NCBI GenBank assembly: GCA_916700875.1
Contig: CAKAKS010000032.1
Location: 9,239,001 to 9,303,000, forward strand
Direction: 5' to 3'
Length of the DNA stretch: 64,000 nucleotides
DNA from: Sebastes aleutianus
Lineage: Eukaryota > Chordata > Actinopteri > Perciformes > Sebastidae
Shown one piece after another: positions 61,101 through 64,000 of this stretch (its first letter is position 1; the number at the start of each line of letters is the position of its first letter). A program made the translations under genes and the position numbers. The notes below the pieces were generated by a model. That model was not told where the DNA came from and made no database searches. It saw nothing but the letters and a program-made list of their open reading frames with translations.

Positions 61101-63481
61101 AATGTACTGCTGTGGACGGGGCCGGCAGCAAAATCTATTTAAGCCACCTAAAAAAGTCAATATCGGTTTAAGTGTACGCTATATTTAGAATATATTCCCC
61201 ACTTCACCTCTCCGTTAGAGAGCCAACAGTGGACTGAAGCCATTATCTATGCTCTCTTCAAAGCCACCAGACTCCATTGACAAAAACAGTAATTTTACTC
61301 ACACAGAACACAGGATTTGCTGGTCTACCGCTGCATCGATCGGTTAGTTTGTTTGTGTTATTGTGTGACTTTGATGTTTTAAAGGGTTAATTTGAACAAC
61401 AACAAACAAACAAACTAACCGATTGAGGCAGCCGTAGACCAGCAACCTCCCGTGTTGTGCGAGGTAAAATTACTATTTTTGTCAATGGAGTCTGGTGGTT
61501 TTGAGTCAGCATAGATGGATACATTGGAATTGTCGTAAAGGGCTGTCTGACGGCAAGGTAAAGCAGTGAAAATATTCGAAATACACTTAAACTGGTGTCT
61601 AAAATGCGTTTTGCTGCCGACCCCGTCCACAGCAGCACATTGGTTTGCCCCTGTTTCGGTACTCCTTTCTGTTTCTCCAAACTGGTGGCGTGCCGACTGC
61701 CATCTACTGTAGGTAATACACTGACTATGGATAAGTACCTCATACAACCGCACTTCAAAAAATGTTAACTATCCCTTTAAGACAATTTAATCCCTATGCA
61801 CACTTCATCTTGGATCTAAAATTCCTGCTGACGGGGCTTCAGAGTCTGGTCTCGCTCTTGGTTGCCTACCAGTGTGGATCCTTAGTTTGCCAAAGGCTAA
61901 CAGTGCCGGGTTTACAATGGCCTTATAAGCACTTAGCTCTTGGCTAGTGCAGCGTGGAGATGAGTAAACTGCAGCTTGGAGGTTGAAGAGAGGCCAAACT
62001 TCCAAGCACTGACATCGTAAATTTGATTACACTTGGAAAAGGGCAATTTTTATATCAGAATCAGCTCTGATAAAACACTTTGTGATACAACTATAAATAA
62101 TTAAAACAAAATATCTATAAACCTACGAAATGGTATTGTTTTATTAGAGCTGTATGTCTGTTTCGTCTCTTTCAGGTACATCGAATCCATGGTCCACTTT
62201 GCCAGTATCCGTCATCCCGCAGGCATACTGGATGACCTGCATGGGAAAGTCCTCAATGAAGCCTATCAGATCAGCAAGTCCACAGTCACCGAATCCGTAA
62301 GCACAGCAGTGAACAGAACAGAGCAATATAGCTCGACTGTGTTAATATTTATTCATCATGATGGAGGTTTTTGAATGTTGACTCTAATATTAGTTGATTC
62401 CAATCACAAAGGGGAAGCTGTAATTCCTGTGATAGTGTCAGATGTGCCGCTCAATTATTTATCAATAGTATGAAATAAGTGTTTCTATTCTAAATGTGTT
62501 AGTTAGGCGGCAACAGATGGATGGATATTCTAAATGGTTTTGAGATTTGACACAAATCAGCTTCCCAATTTCAAAGTGTTTTTTTGTTGCCTGATAACTG
62601 TTTTGGATCTGGGATCCCCACAGAGCCAAACAGGCAAGCAGGAGCACAAGCTGTCCAAGACGGAGGGCACGACCCCTGGCTCCCTCAACATCACCCAGGG
62701 CCAGACCGACCTGTCCGTCAAACCGGATAATGTGAAAATCAAGGGCCTCCAAGCCAATGTCTCCATCCCCAAGGTAAGACCCGTGACCTGGAATAATGAG
62801 AGGCCAGCGGCGTTCCTCGAGCTCTGCTCCGACCAAGAGAAGTTCAAGAACAAGCACAGATTCATGAGCACTGATGTCGCTTTACATTCAAACTATGAAT
62901 ATACAATGTGCTCAGCATTTGTGTAGAATAATACCTCTATGAAATATAGCATATACCATCAAAACCATTCAGATTCTTCTTTTTTTATTCCACTGAAGGG
63001 AAGTTAGAGTCTGTTTGCACTAAAAGTTTGAGTGGATAGATACATTTTTCTCACTTGTAACTATTGCAATATAGATTTTTCTACTGCCCTCTGTATATCT
63101 TCATATAGAAAAACACCAAAACAATGTTACATTTGGGAAAAAAATAGCCGCACACAGTATACTAATCTTTTTTATTCTTCCCTGTGGAACAATAATTTCT
63201 CTTTTTAAAAGATATTCTTGTGGGCACGGCTATTATTTATGTCCACAGCATCCGTTTTTTCAAGTTATTTATTAGAGAACGATACTTTCAGCGCAGTGGG
63301 GTTTAGTTCAGCTTGGTTTAGTTGTCTTTTTGTTTGGTTCTCTTCTCCTGCAGGTGAACCTTTGCCTCCTGCAGGCTTCTGTAGAAGAGGGGTCGCCGTC
63401 GTGCTCCAATAAGTGTGTCACACACGTGTCTCTGGTGGCGCTCTGCTTCGACAGGATCGCCACCCAGTTCAGAATGAACAG
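25702..63481 (+). CDS. bltp1: bltp1 (KIAA1109/Tweek), N-terminal third, exons 2-35 joined; continues past window
   Basis: Thirty-four coding exons join with fully consistent phases into 5,429 nt (1,809 codons plus two bases) without a stop. The protein starts at an ATG with a strong Kozak context (GCCATGG). Residues ~29-49 form one hydrophobic transmembrane segment, the expected ER anchor. The chorein-like beta-groove region follows from ~residue 65, with conserved stretches such as YKDGYIHIGSFSFSVLSGKV, FRWWKMYNP and DVDIYYYQDEPG. BLTP1 proteins are ~5,000-residue tubes that move phospholipid between the ER and other membranes (Tweek in fly, Csf1 in yeast, LPD-3 in worm). Residues ~1,140-1,560 are low-complexity, Ser/Pro-rich insertions typical of a disordered loop. 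No frameshift or in-frame stop was seen. Confidence 0.97.
25808..27034. other. bltp1 intron 2, no identified feature
   Basis: AT-rich intron with short A-runs and no recognised element. Confidence 0.6.
27035..27151 (+). CDS. bltp1: bltp1 exon 3 (residues 36-74)
   Basis: Acceptor tctttcag, donor G|gtgcgt. It encodes the rest of the transmembrane helix (ATILSCGWIIYLTYY) and NRLYKDGYIHIG. Confidence 0.95.
27839..28758. mobile_element. TTAA family 1, full palindromic copy with a nested hAT fragment
   Basis: TTAA (27839-27842) then agggagagttcat; the right end is gaactatccct then TTAA (28755-28758). The left arm motif gctgctgtggacgggaccgg pairs with the right arm around 28590-28630. Between the arms, ~28095-28345 ends in gtttgggaaccactg, a hAT right terminus, so a hAT remnant interrupts the palindrome. 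Confidence 0.75.
28839..29487 (-). mobile_element. hAT-like MITE family A, copy 2
   Basis: Starts tagggctgtcaaagttaacg and ends attgacagctcca. Flanked by atataaac (28831-28838) and atctaaac (29488-29495), 7 of 8 matching. The internal cccctttacagacatgcccac is shared with the other copies. Confidence 0.8.
29761..29784. repeat. short (TC)n run in intron 3
   Basis: A tctctctctctctctt run. The remainder of 29488-30224 has no recognised feature. Confidence 0.6.
30225..30303 (+). CDS. bltp1: bltp1 exon 4 (residues 75-101)
   Basis: Acceptor ccgcag, donor AG|gtaacc. Encodes SFSFSVLSGKVMFRDVYFIN, start of the lipid-transfer groove. Confidence 0.95.
30399..30463 (+). CDS. bltp1: bltp1 exon 5 (residues 101-122)
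   Basis: Acceptor tgttacag, donor G|gtgagt. Encodes IQDGFLIFRWWKMYNPKQKQ. Only 95 bp after exon 4. Confidence 0.95.
30522..31983 (+). pseudogene. PIF/Harbinger transposon remnant, broken transposase
   Basis: The ends are inverted: gccagttgcacaaaacacct at the left, and aggtgctctgtgcaaccggc at the right. An N-terminal fragment opens at 30625 (MAINEENERRVFCNRDNP). A second in-frame stretch at ~30983-31098 reads HRFSNPLTRLLNNVVKFP then FNIAGFP. After a one-base shift comes GVIDRTNIR (31104-31130), the place of the first catalytic Asp in Harbinger transposases. The C-terminal catalytic part and the second (Myb-like) gene are absent. Lies in bltp1 intron 5. Confidence 0.75.
32249..32423 (+). CDS. 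bltp1: bltp1 exon 6 (residues 123-180)
   Basis: Acceptor gtcgccag, donor AG|gtacca. Encodes RLYVTVNGFEFHVYNRTDLY and a charged tail with many Glu, Arg and Lys residues. Confidence 0.95.
32861..32942 (+). CDS. bltp1: bltp1 exon 7 (residues 181-208)
   Basis: Acceptor ctgtgtag, donor ACC|gtaagt. Encodes SWRSLIPVIKVNIST; phase 0 end. Confidence 0.93.
33096..33289 (+). CDS. bltp1: bltp1 exon 8 (residues 209-272)
   Basis: Acceptor cctgtag, donor GA|gtaagt. Encodes GRLAFGNHYLPQTLCVNFED and YATKPPSSHLDQYMH. Confidence 0.95.
33760..34271 (+). mobile_element. TTAA family 2, copy 1
   Basis: TTAA then agaggacctattatgct; the right end is ataataggtcccct then TTAA. 512 bp, non-coding, in bltp1 intron 8. 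Confidence 0.8.
34399..34792 (+). mobile_element. hAT-like MITE family A, copy 3
   Basis: Starts tagggctgtcaatcgatta and ends ctttgacagcccta. Flanking bases are T-rich (tttttttt and gtttttca), so the duplication is unclear. Shorter than other copies, with an internal deletion. Confidence 0.75.
34930..35231 (-). mobile_element. tRNA-derived SINE
   Basis: On the minus strand the head reads ggggcggcagtagctcagtc (A box) and then agttcaagtccctg (B box, 35160-35175). A non-tRNA body follows. Intron 8 of bltp1. Confidence 0.65.
35776..35855 (+). CDS. bltp1: bltp1 exon 9 (residues 273-299)
   Basis: Acceptor catctag, donor G|gtatgc. Encodes PPRLMGEGFVVMQSNDVDIY then YYQDEP. Confidence 0.95.
36047..37399 (+). 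pseudogene. Tc1-like transposon with broken transposase
   Basis: The terminal repeats are cactgctcaaaaaattaagg at the left and, reverse complemented, cactgctcacaaaaatgaag at the right. The left flank is TA, the right flank AA, so the TA duplication is mutated. The transposase (from ATG 36337) is in three frames: RRYLWPNQVAQVVQFLQDG in one, AVARRFAVSPRTVSRARR in the next, then QNWQVHHWRPVLFTDG and LLLQDNARPHVARVC with SPDLNPIEHL in a third. The segment between the first and second catalytic Asp blocks is largely deleted and the expected TDE reads TDG. It cannot encode an active enzyme. Confidence 0.88.
37400..37690. other. flank of the Tc1 insertion, probably an older dispersed repeat
   Basis: gggctgcacaatat just left of the Tc1 copy and gcgatgtcaagtaaggcaa just right of it read as two halves of one older repeat split by the insertion. 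cagtgtttcccat near 37470 resembles another hAT terminus. Inference only. Confidence 0.35.
37751..37901 (+). CDS. bltp1: bltp1 exon 10 (residues 300-349)
   Basis: Acceptor gtgtgcag, donor AG|gtgagt. Encodes an acidic linker and LPPCWGLDIVCGKGTDFNYG. Confidence 0.95.
38155..39750. mobile_element. TTAA family 3, long inverted-repeat element (bltp1 intron 10)
   Basis: Outer TTAA at 38155 and 39747. The left arm (38155-38370; cactaaaagtgcttgttttt) matches the right arm (39565-39750; aaaaacaagcacttttagtg) in reverse complement. A second pair, ctcgttctgaaatctggcga (38428) and tcgccagatttcagaacgag (38800), lies inside. Another element is nested at 38857-39525. Confidence 0.75.
38857..39525. mobile_element. 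TTAA family 4, nested in family 3
   Basis: The left end ATAA then agcttcagtaggc; the right end gcctacttcagct then TTAA. 669 bp. The left tetranucleotide has one mutation. Inserted inside the right half of the outer palindrome. Confidence 0.65.
39917..40073 (+). CDS. bltp1: bltp1 exon 11 (residues 350-402)
   Basis: Acceptor ctcctcag, donor AGG|gtgact. Encodes DCLWKFFLPADYQAMKVTEV and NIIADATIDLLFTKNR. A CT microsatellite starts 21 nt after the exon. Confidence 0.95.
40094..40141. repeat. (CT)n microsatellite next to exon 11 donor
   Basis: Twenty-four CT units begin 20 bp after the donor site at 40074. Confidence 0.95.
40491..40586. repeat. (CT)n/(CTCCCT)n array upstream of exon 12
   Basis: About 13 CT units grade into about ten hexamers CTCCCT. 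It ends 27 bp before the exon 12 acceptor. Confidence 0.95.
40613..40691 (+). CDS. bltp1: bltp1 exon 12 (residues 403-428)
   Basis: Acceptor gttactag, donor G|gtaagt. Encodes ETNAIHVNVGAGSYLEVNIP. Preceded by a CTCCCT array acting in effect as an extended pyrimidine tract. Confidence 0.95.
41597..41890 (+). mobile_element. TTAA family 5, copy 2 (bltp1 intron 12)
   Basis: TTAA then agctgctataattgatat. It shares agtgacgaacctacagagaa and gctcagcaccaaaca with 10010-10330. The right end is unclear, perhaps beyond 42,000. Confidence 0.5.
42643..42720 (+). mobile_element. tRNA-like SINE head
   Basis: ggggcggctgtggctcagag (A box), followed ~45 bp later by gctgtccgatcccc (B box). The missing acceptor pairing and location in repeat-rich intron 12 argue for a SINE rather than a functional tRNA. 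Confidence 0.6.
43113..43139. repeat. (CA)n microsatellite
   Basis: About 13 CA units in intron 12. Confidence 0.9.
43416..43507 (+). CDS. bltp1: bltp1 exon 13 (residues 429-459)
   Basis: Acceptor gccctcag, donor GCT|gtaagt. Encodes YSPTIKGQLLHVDTTSSMQY. Confidence 0.95.
43698..43815 (+). CDS. bltp1: bltp1 exon 14 (residues 460-498)
   Basis: Acceptor tacttcag, donor G|gtgagt. Encodes FHVIASYPRVWNMPQSWQCE and YKATYHFIYAQKNFF. Confidence 0.96.
43940..44095 (+). CDS. bltp1: bltp1 exon 15 (residues 499-550)
   Basis: Acceptor ctctttag, donor G|gtaaga. Encodes DLIQDWASDSAPDIYSFVPY and FHQFEMIWAANQHNWIDCS. Confidence 0.96.
44096..45300. other. bltp1 intron 15, no identified feature
   Basis: AT-rich with homopolymer runs around 44840-44960; nothing else recognised. 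Likewise intron 17 (45825-46617). Confidence 0.5.
45301..45398 (+). CDS. bltp1: bltp1 exon 16 (residues 551-583)
   Basis: Acceptor tcctatag, donor AAG|gtgagc. Encodes VYLAACGETLNIDFTLPFNE and FVPTTCRTSFSLK. Confidence 0.95.
45640..45824 (+). CDS. bltp1: bltp1 exon 17 (residues 584-644)
   Basis: Acceptor cctcctcag, donor GA|gtgagt. Encodes DMRLSLPECHPSRDPLLTLA and a Pro-rich segment ending SRWRNITHAE. Confidence 0.95.
46618..46724 (+). CDS. bltp1: bltp1 exon 18 (residues 645-680)
   Basis: Acceptor tacatcag, donor C|gtaagc. Encodes AGWVDCWSVPNFLLVIDYTW and HPIYPQKADEQLKQS. Confidence 0.95.
46898..47130 (+). CDS. bltp1: bltp1 exon 19 (residues 681-758)
   Basis: Acceptor gtgtctgaag lacks a pyrimidine tract, but phase and the sequence LSEMEESMLSALRPPE fit the family. 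Donor AAG|gtacga. Ends SPDSQIILYGPLLRALISIK. Confidence 0.9.
47201..47953 (-). mobile_element. hAT-like MITE family A, copy 4
   Basis: Starts tagggctgtcaaagataacg and ends attgagcccta. Flanked by gaaatcag (47193-47200) and gtaatcag (47954-47961), 7 of 8 matching. 753 bp, the longest copy, in bltp1 intron 19. About 80 bp after the exon 19 donor. Confidence 0.82.
48116..48334 (+). CDS. bltp1: bltp1 exon 20 (residues 759-831)
   Basis: Acceptor tccccacag, donor ATG|gtaaaa. Encodes ENYFGEDDMYTDFEEAVTSP and PLDLRPWDITVHINLYKVHG. Confidence 0.95.
48861..48998 (+). CDS. bltp1: bltp1 exon 21 (residues 832-877)
   Basis: Acceptor acctccag, donor CAG|gtcaga. Encodes HCSSEGPSGFLERLCFEMKK and LLSPIHIFISDNYQ. 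Confidence 0.95.
49266..50390. mobile_element. long inverted-repeat element, bltp1 intron 21
   Basis: Arms of about 95 bp (49266-49362 and 50291-50390) match in reverse complement, e.g. aagtctgatctaaattgttt against aaacaatttagatcagactt. A separate palindrome sits inside at 49693-50289. Confidence 0.7.
49693..50289. mobile_element. TTAA family 6, palindromic element nested in the above
   Basis: TTAA (49693) then aacaatacttcccc; the right end ggtgaagtattcct then TTAA (50286). The two arms pair over nearly the whole length, e.g. tataatccaagtctcattta against taaatgagacttggattata; centre near 49,970. Confidence 0.75.
50807..50983 (+). CDS. bltp1: bltp1 exon 22 (residues 878-936)
   Basis: Acceptor gcccacag, donor CAG|gtgtgt. 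Encodes GHLSLSGLQMRAHAMFSAHG and LEYAWLIDMQAGGLTGRVT. Confidence 0.95.
51153..51693 (-). mobile_element. hAT-like MITE family A, copy 5
   Basis: Starts tagggctgtcaaagttaacg and ends attgacagcccta. A perfect 8-bp duplication aatataat lies at 51145-51152 and 51694-51701. Confidence 0.87.
51974..52102 (+). CDS. bltp1: bltp1 exon 23 (residues 937-979)
   Basis: Acceptor gattattag, donor AAG|gtagga. Encodes VASMIEWGENFLFHGVSREF and VICQHGVDRRICDSK. Confidence 0.95.
52750..52869 (+). CDS. bltp1: bltp1 exon 24 (residues 980-1019)
   Basis: Acceptor ttttttcag, donor AAG|gtattt. Encodes LSCLPGHCRTSEELKYTMTR and VDLFVVEHGCAANIK. A TTAA-family element begins 32 bp past the exon. Confidence 0.95.
52902..53396 (-). 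mobile_element. TTAA family 2, copy 2
   Basis: TTAA then agaggacctactgt; the right end aataggtcctct then TTAA. Inverted relative to copy 1. Occupies most of bltp1 intron 24, starting 32 bp after exon 24. Confidence 0.8.
53502..53833 (+). CDS. bltp1: bltp1 exon 25 (residues 1020-1129)
   Basis: Acceptor caccccag, donor AG|gtagaa. Encodes IIRVANCNLHNQAVGEGISA, a Gln-rich stretch, and SVNLNLITADIALAADHPAK. Confidence 0.95.
54120..54475 (-). pseudogene. L1-like LINE ORF2 C-terminal fragment
   Basis: The minus-strand translation of ~54300-54410 reads YYHVFWAGPKVNTFWREIY and then ELVTIFGTNIAFNWEKLCFW. The paired FW...FW pattern is typical of the region after the reverse transcriptase in fish L1 elements. 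Downstream frames contain stops. The 3' tail probably extends toward 53,950. Only this small piece of the element is present, in bltp1 intron 25. Confidence 0.65.
54476..55859. other. bltp1 intron 25, right part, no identified feature
   Basis: No recognised repeat ends and no coding stretch until the exon 26 acceptor. Confidence 0.5.
55860..56110 (+). CDS. bltp1: bltp1 exon 26 (residues 1130-1213)
   Basis: Acceptor ctcctcag, donor G|gtatgc. Encodes LWFLWPEEGGIRNKRSRNRC, a short CGCLGGC cysteine cluster, then a Ser-rich tract. Confidence 0.95.
56465..56705 (+). CDS. bltp1: bltp1 exon 27 (residues 1214-1293)
   Basis: Acceptor tttcttag, donor GA|gtgagt. Ser/Pro/Glu-rich, likely disordered loop sequence. 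Confidence 0.92.
56960..57128 (+). mobile_element. fragment of hAT-like MITE family A
   Basis: ccagtttttcctcgccaaaa and ttcactctagctttaaaact match internal parts of copies 1 and 3. Both termini are lost. Lies just before exon 28. Confidence 0.5.
57245..57736 (+). CDS. bltp1: bltp1 exon 28 (residues 1294-1457), largest exon
   Basis: Acceptor tgcgcag, donor AG|gtcagc. 492 nt, GC-rich compared with its surroundings. Encodes a Ser-rich region including SAAVFTDKPPPVLAGGVQFS, ADSEAYFSAAEDFEPISSAD and a basic RKKKRRQQ patch. Confidence 0.95.
57737..58791. other. bltp1 intron 28, left part, no identified feature
   Basis: A short stretch (58050-58090) is rich in GATTTGCGATT repeats; nothing else recognised. 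Confidence 0.5.
58792..59240 (+). mobile_element. TTAA family 1, half-copy
   Basis: TTAA (58792) then agggatagattggat; contains tactgctgtggacggggccg and matches the left half of 60990-61780. No right arm seen before exon 29. Confidence 0.65.
59295..59568 (+). CDS. bltp1: bltp1 exon 29 (residues 1458-1549)
   Basis: Acceptor preceded by a pure C run (about 13 C), donor CAG|gtaatg. Encodes SSIYHSVEGPLTYVLNGELI, a Pro/Met-rich stretch and HVMACYQSYLAHYQ. Confidence 0.94.
59682..59819 (+). CDS. bltp1: bltp1 exon 30 (residues 1550-1595)
   Basis: Acceptor ctccgccag. The donor AAG|gtcttt is weak; reading through gives VFD and a stop within three codons. Encodes VSNWSVKQPTNKRTSKSSLH and ESAASFDQLSVPSFK. 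Confidence 0.92.
60012..60082 (+). CDS. bltp1: bltp1 exon 31 (residues 1596-1618)
   Basis: Acceptor atattacag, donor AG|gtattt. Encodes VIKQGLSASSLLDRGLQLMG. Confidence 0.92.
60118..60197 (+). repeat. short tandem duplication of ~37 bp
   Basis: tatttacagtcaaaacctat followed by ccactcaagaaagggt occurs twice in a row in intron 31. Confidence 0.8.
60298..60728 (+). mobile_element. TTAA family 2, copy 3
   Basis: TTAA (60298) then acaggacctattatgctc; the right end cataataggtcctct then TTAA (60725). 431 bp in intron 31. Confidence 0.8.
60772..60945 (+). CDS. bltp1: bltp1 exon 32 (residues 1619-1676)
   Basis: Acceptor cctccacag, donor AG|gtattc. Encodes TPYTPLDKRAMENTDEDTTT and AIVEVKGAVNVVLTPLVAES. 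It starts 43 bp after a TTAA-family element. Confidence 0.95.
60990..61780. mobile_element. TTAA family 1, complete palindromic copy
   Basis: TTAA (60990) then agggatagttcagatg; the right end ttaactatccct then TTAA (61777). The arms are reverse complements over about 390 bp each, including the ctgctgtggacggggccggc motif and the aaactaaccgat motif at the centre. 791 bp, intron 32. Confidence 0.8.
62176..62296 (+). CDS. bltp1: bltp1 exon 33 (residues 1677-1717)
   Basis: Acceptor ctctttcag, donor TCC|gtaagc. Encodes YIESMVHFASIRHPAGILDD and LNEAYQISKSTVTES. Confidence 0.95.
62624..62773 (+). CDS. bltp1: bltp1 exon 34 (residues 1718-1767)
   Basis: Acceptor atccccacag, donor AAG|gtaaga. Encodes SLNITQGQTDLSVKPDNVKI and KGLQANVSIPK. 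Confidence 0.95.
63354..63481 (+). CDS. bltp1: bltp1 exon 35 (residues 1768-1809), last in window
   Basis: Acceptor tcctgcag, donor AG|gtaacg. Encodes VNLCLLQASVEEGSPSCSNK and VALCFDRIATQFRMN. The open phase shows that the gene continues to the right. Confidence 0.95.
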
Positions 63482-63577
63482 GTAACGCCTCCACCCTTCC
63501 TCATGTCACTGTGTTTGCATGTGTGTGTACAATTACTAAGCTTTTTGGAGTACGTATCTGCTATACATGCTTTAAAA

Positions 63578-63800
63578 TAGGGATGCACCAATACAGATAT
63601 CGGATATCGGGCCGATTCTGACTCAAATAACTGGATCAGATATCGATGACAATGGGGGGCGATCTATTCAATTAAATTCTAACTTTATATACTATATATA
63701 TTATATACTGGAATTTTAATATCTGTGTAAGTTTTGACCAATTTGTTGCTGCATTAAAACGGTTTACACTGTAATTCCTGTTAATTTTGAAGATTTATTA
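63578..63800 (+). mobile_element. probable hAT-like dispersed repeat start
   Basis: tagggatgcaccaatacaga followed by ggatatcgggccgattctga is a repeat motif common in fish introns. The right end is not resolved before the window ends. The final ~200 bp show AT-rich sequence only. Confidence 0.4.
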
Positions 63801-64000
63801 CCAAGTTGCTGGTGTACGATTTTTTTTTTAAATGATAAATAAAATTCAGTAAATTAATATTTATTTATTTATTTGTAAAAAAATTAAATTTTTATGAAGT
63901 TAAGAAAGCAATATTTAAGCCTGTTGTTGCCTTACAGTACACATAAAAGAAATGATCCCACACAGTGAGGCATTCAGCTTATTTATTAAATACTGCTATC

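Overview
The window is vertebrate nuclear DNA, almost certainly from a teleost fish and probably a percomorph. It has short well-conserved exons with GT-AG junctions separated by introns full of small DNA transposons, tRNA-derived SINEs, CT/CA/TTTTA microsatellites and LINE debris. Two protein-coding genes are present, both on the + strand and both incomplete or continuing outside the window.

Region 1 (1-12,780): the 3' part of c9orf72. Four exons (1095-1330, 1491-1548, 3097-3206, 11507-11693) encode the last 196 residues and the stop codon. A 3' UTR follows, with candidate poly(A) signals at 11920 and 12757. The last intron is 8.3 kb and carries many inverted-repeat elements.

Region 2 (12,780-20,100): intergenic. 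It contains nested miniature transposons, a duplicated ~350-bp repeat (15,070 and 16,560), a (TTTTA)n tract, and a 1.8-kb AT-rich tandem array of ~220-bp units split by a tRNA-derived SINE with a 17-bp target-site duplication.

Region 3 (20,100-64,000): the 5' part of bltp1 (KIAA1109/Tweek). This encodes the giant bridge-like lipid transfer protein anchored in the ER. Three CCAAT boxes precede a non-coding exon 1. Exons 2-35 (25,702-63,481) join in a fully phase-consistent frame of 5,429 nt (1,809 codons), so roughly the first third of the ~5,000-residue protein is here and the rest lies to the right.

No functional link between the two genes is visible beyond tandem adjacency. No autonomous mobile element is intact: a Tc1-like transposase, a PIF/Harbinger transposase and an L1-like ORF2 fragment are all decayed. 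The most notable non-genic signals are: at least six TTAA-flanked non-autonomous families, several of them long palindromes; a hAT-like family with clear 8-bp duplications, including two elements side by side delimited by three copies of the same octamer; and a 17-codon upstream ORF that ends two bases before the bltp1 start codon.
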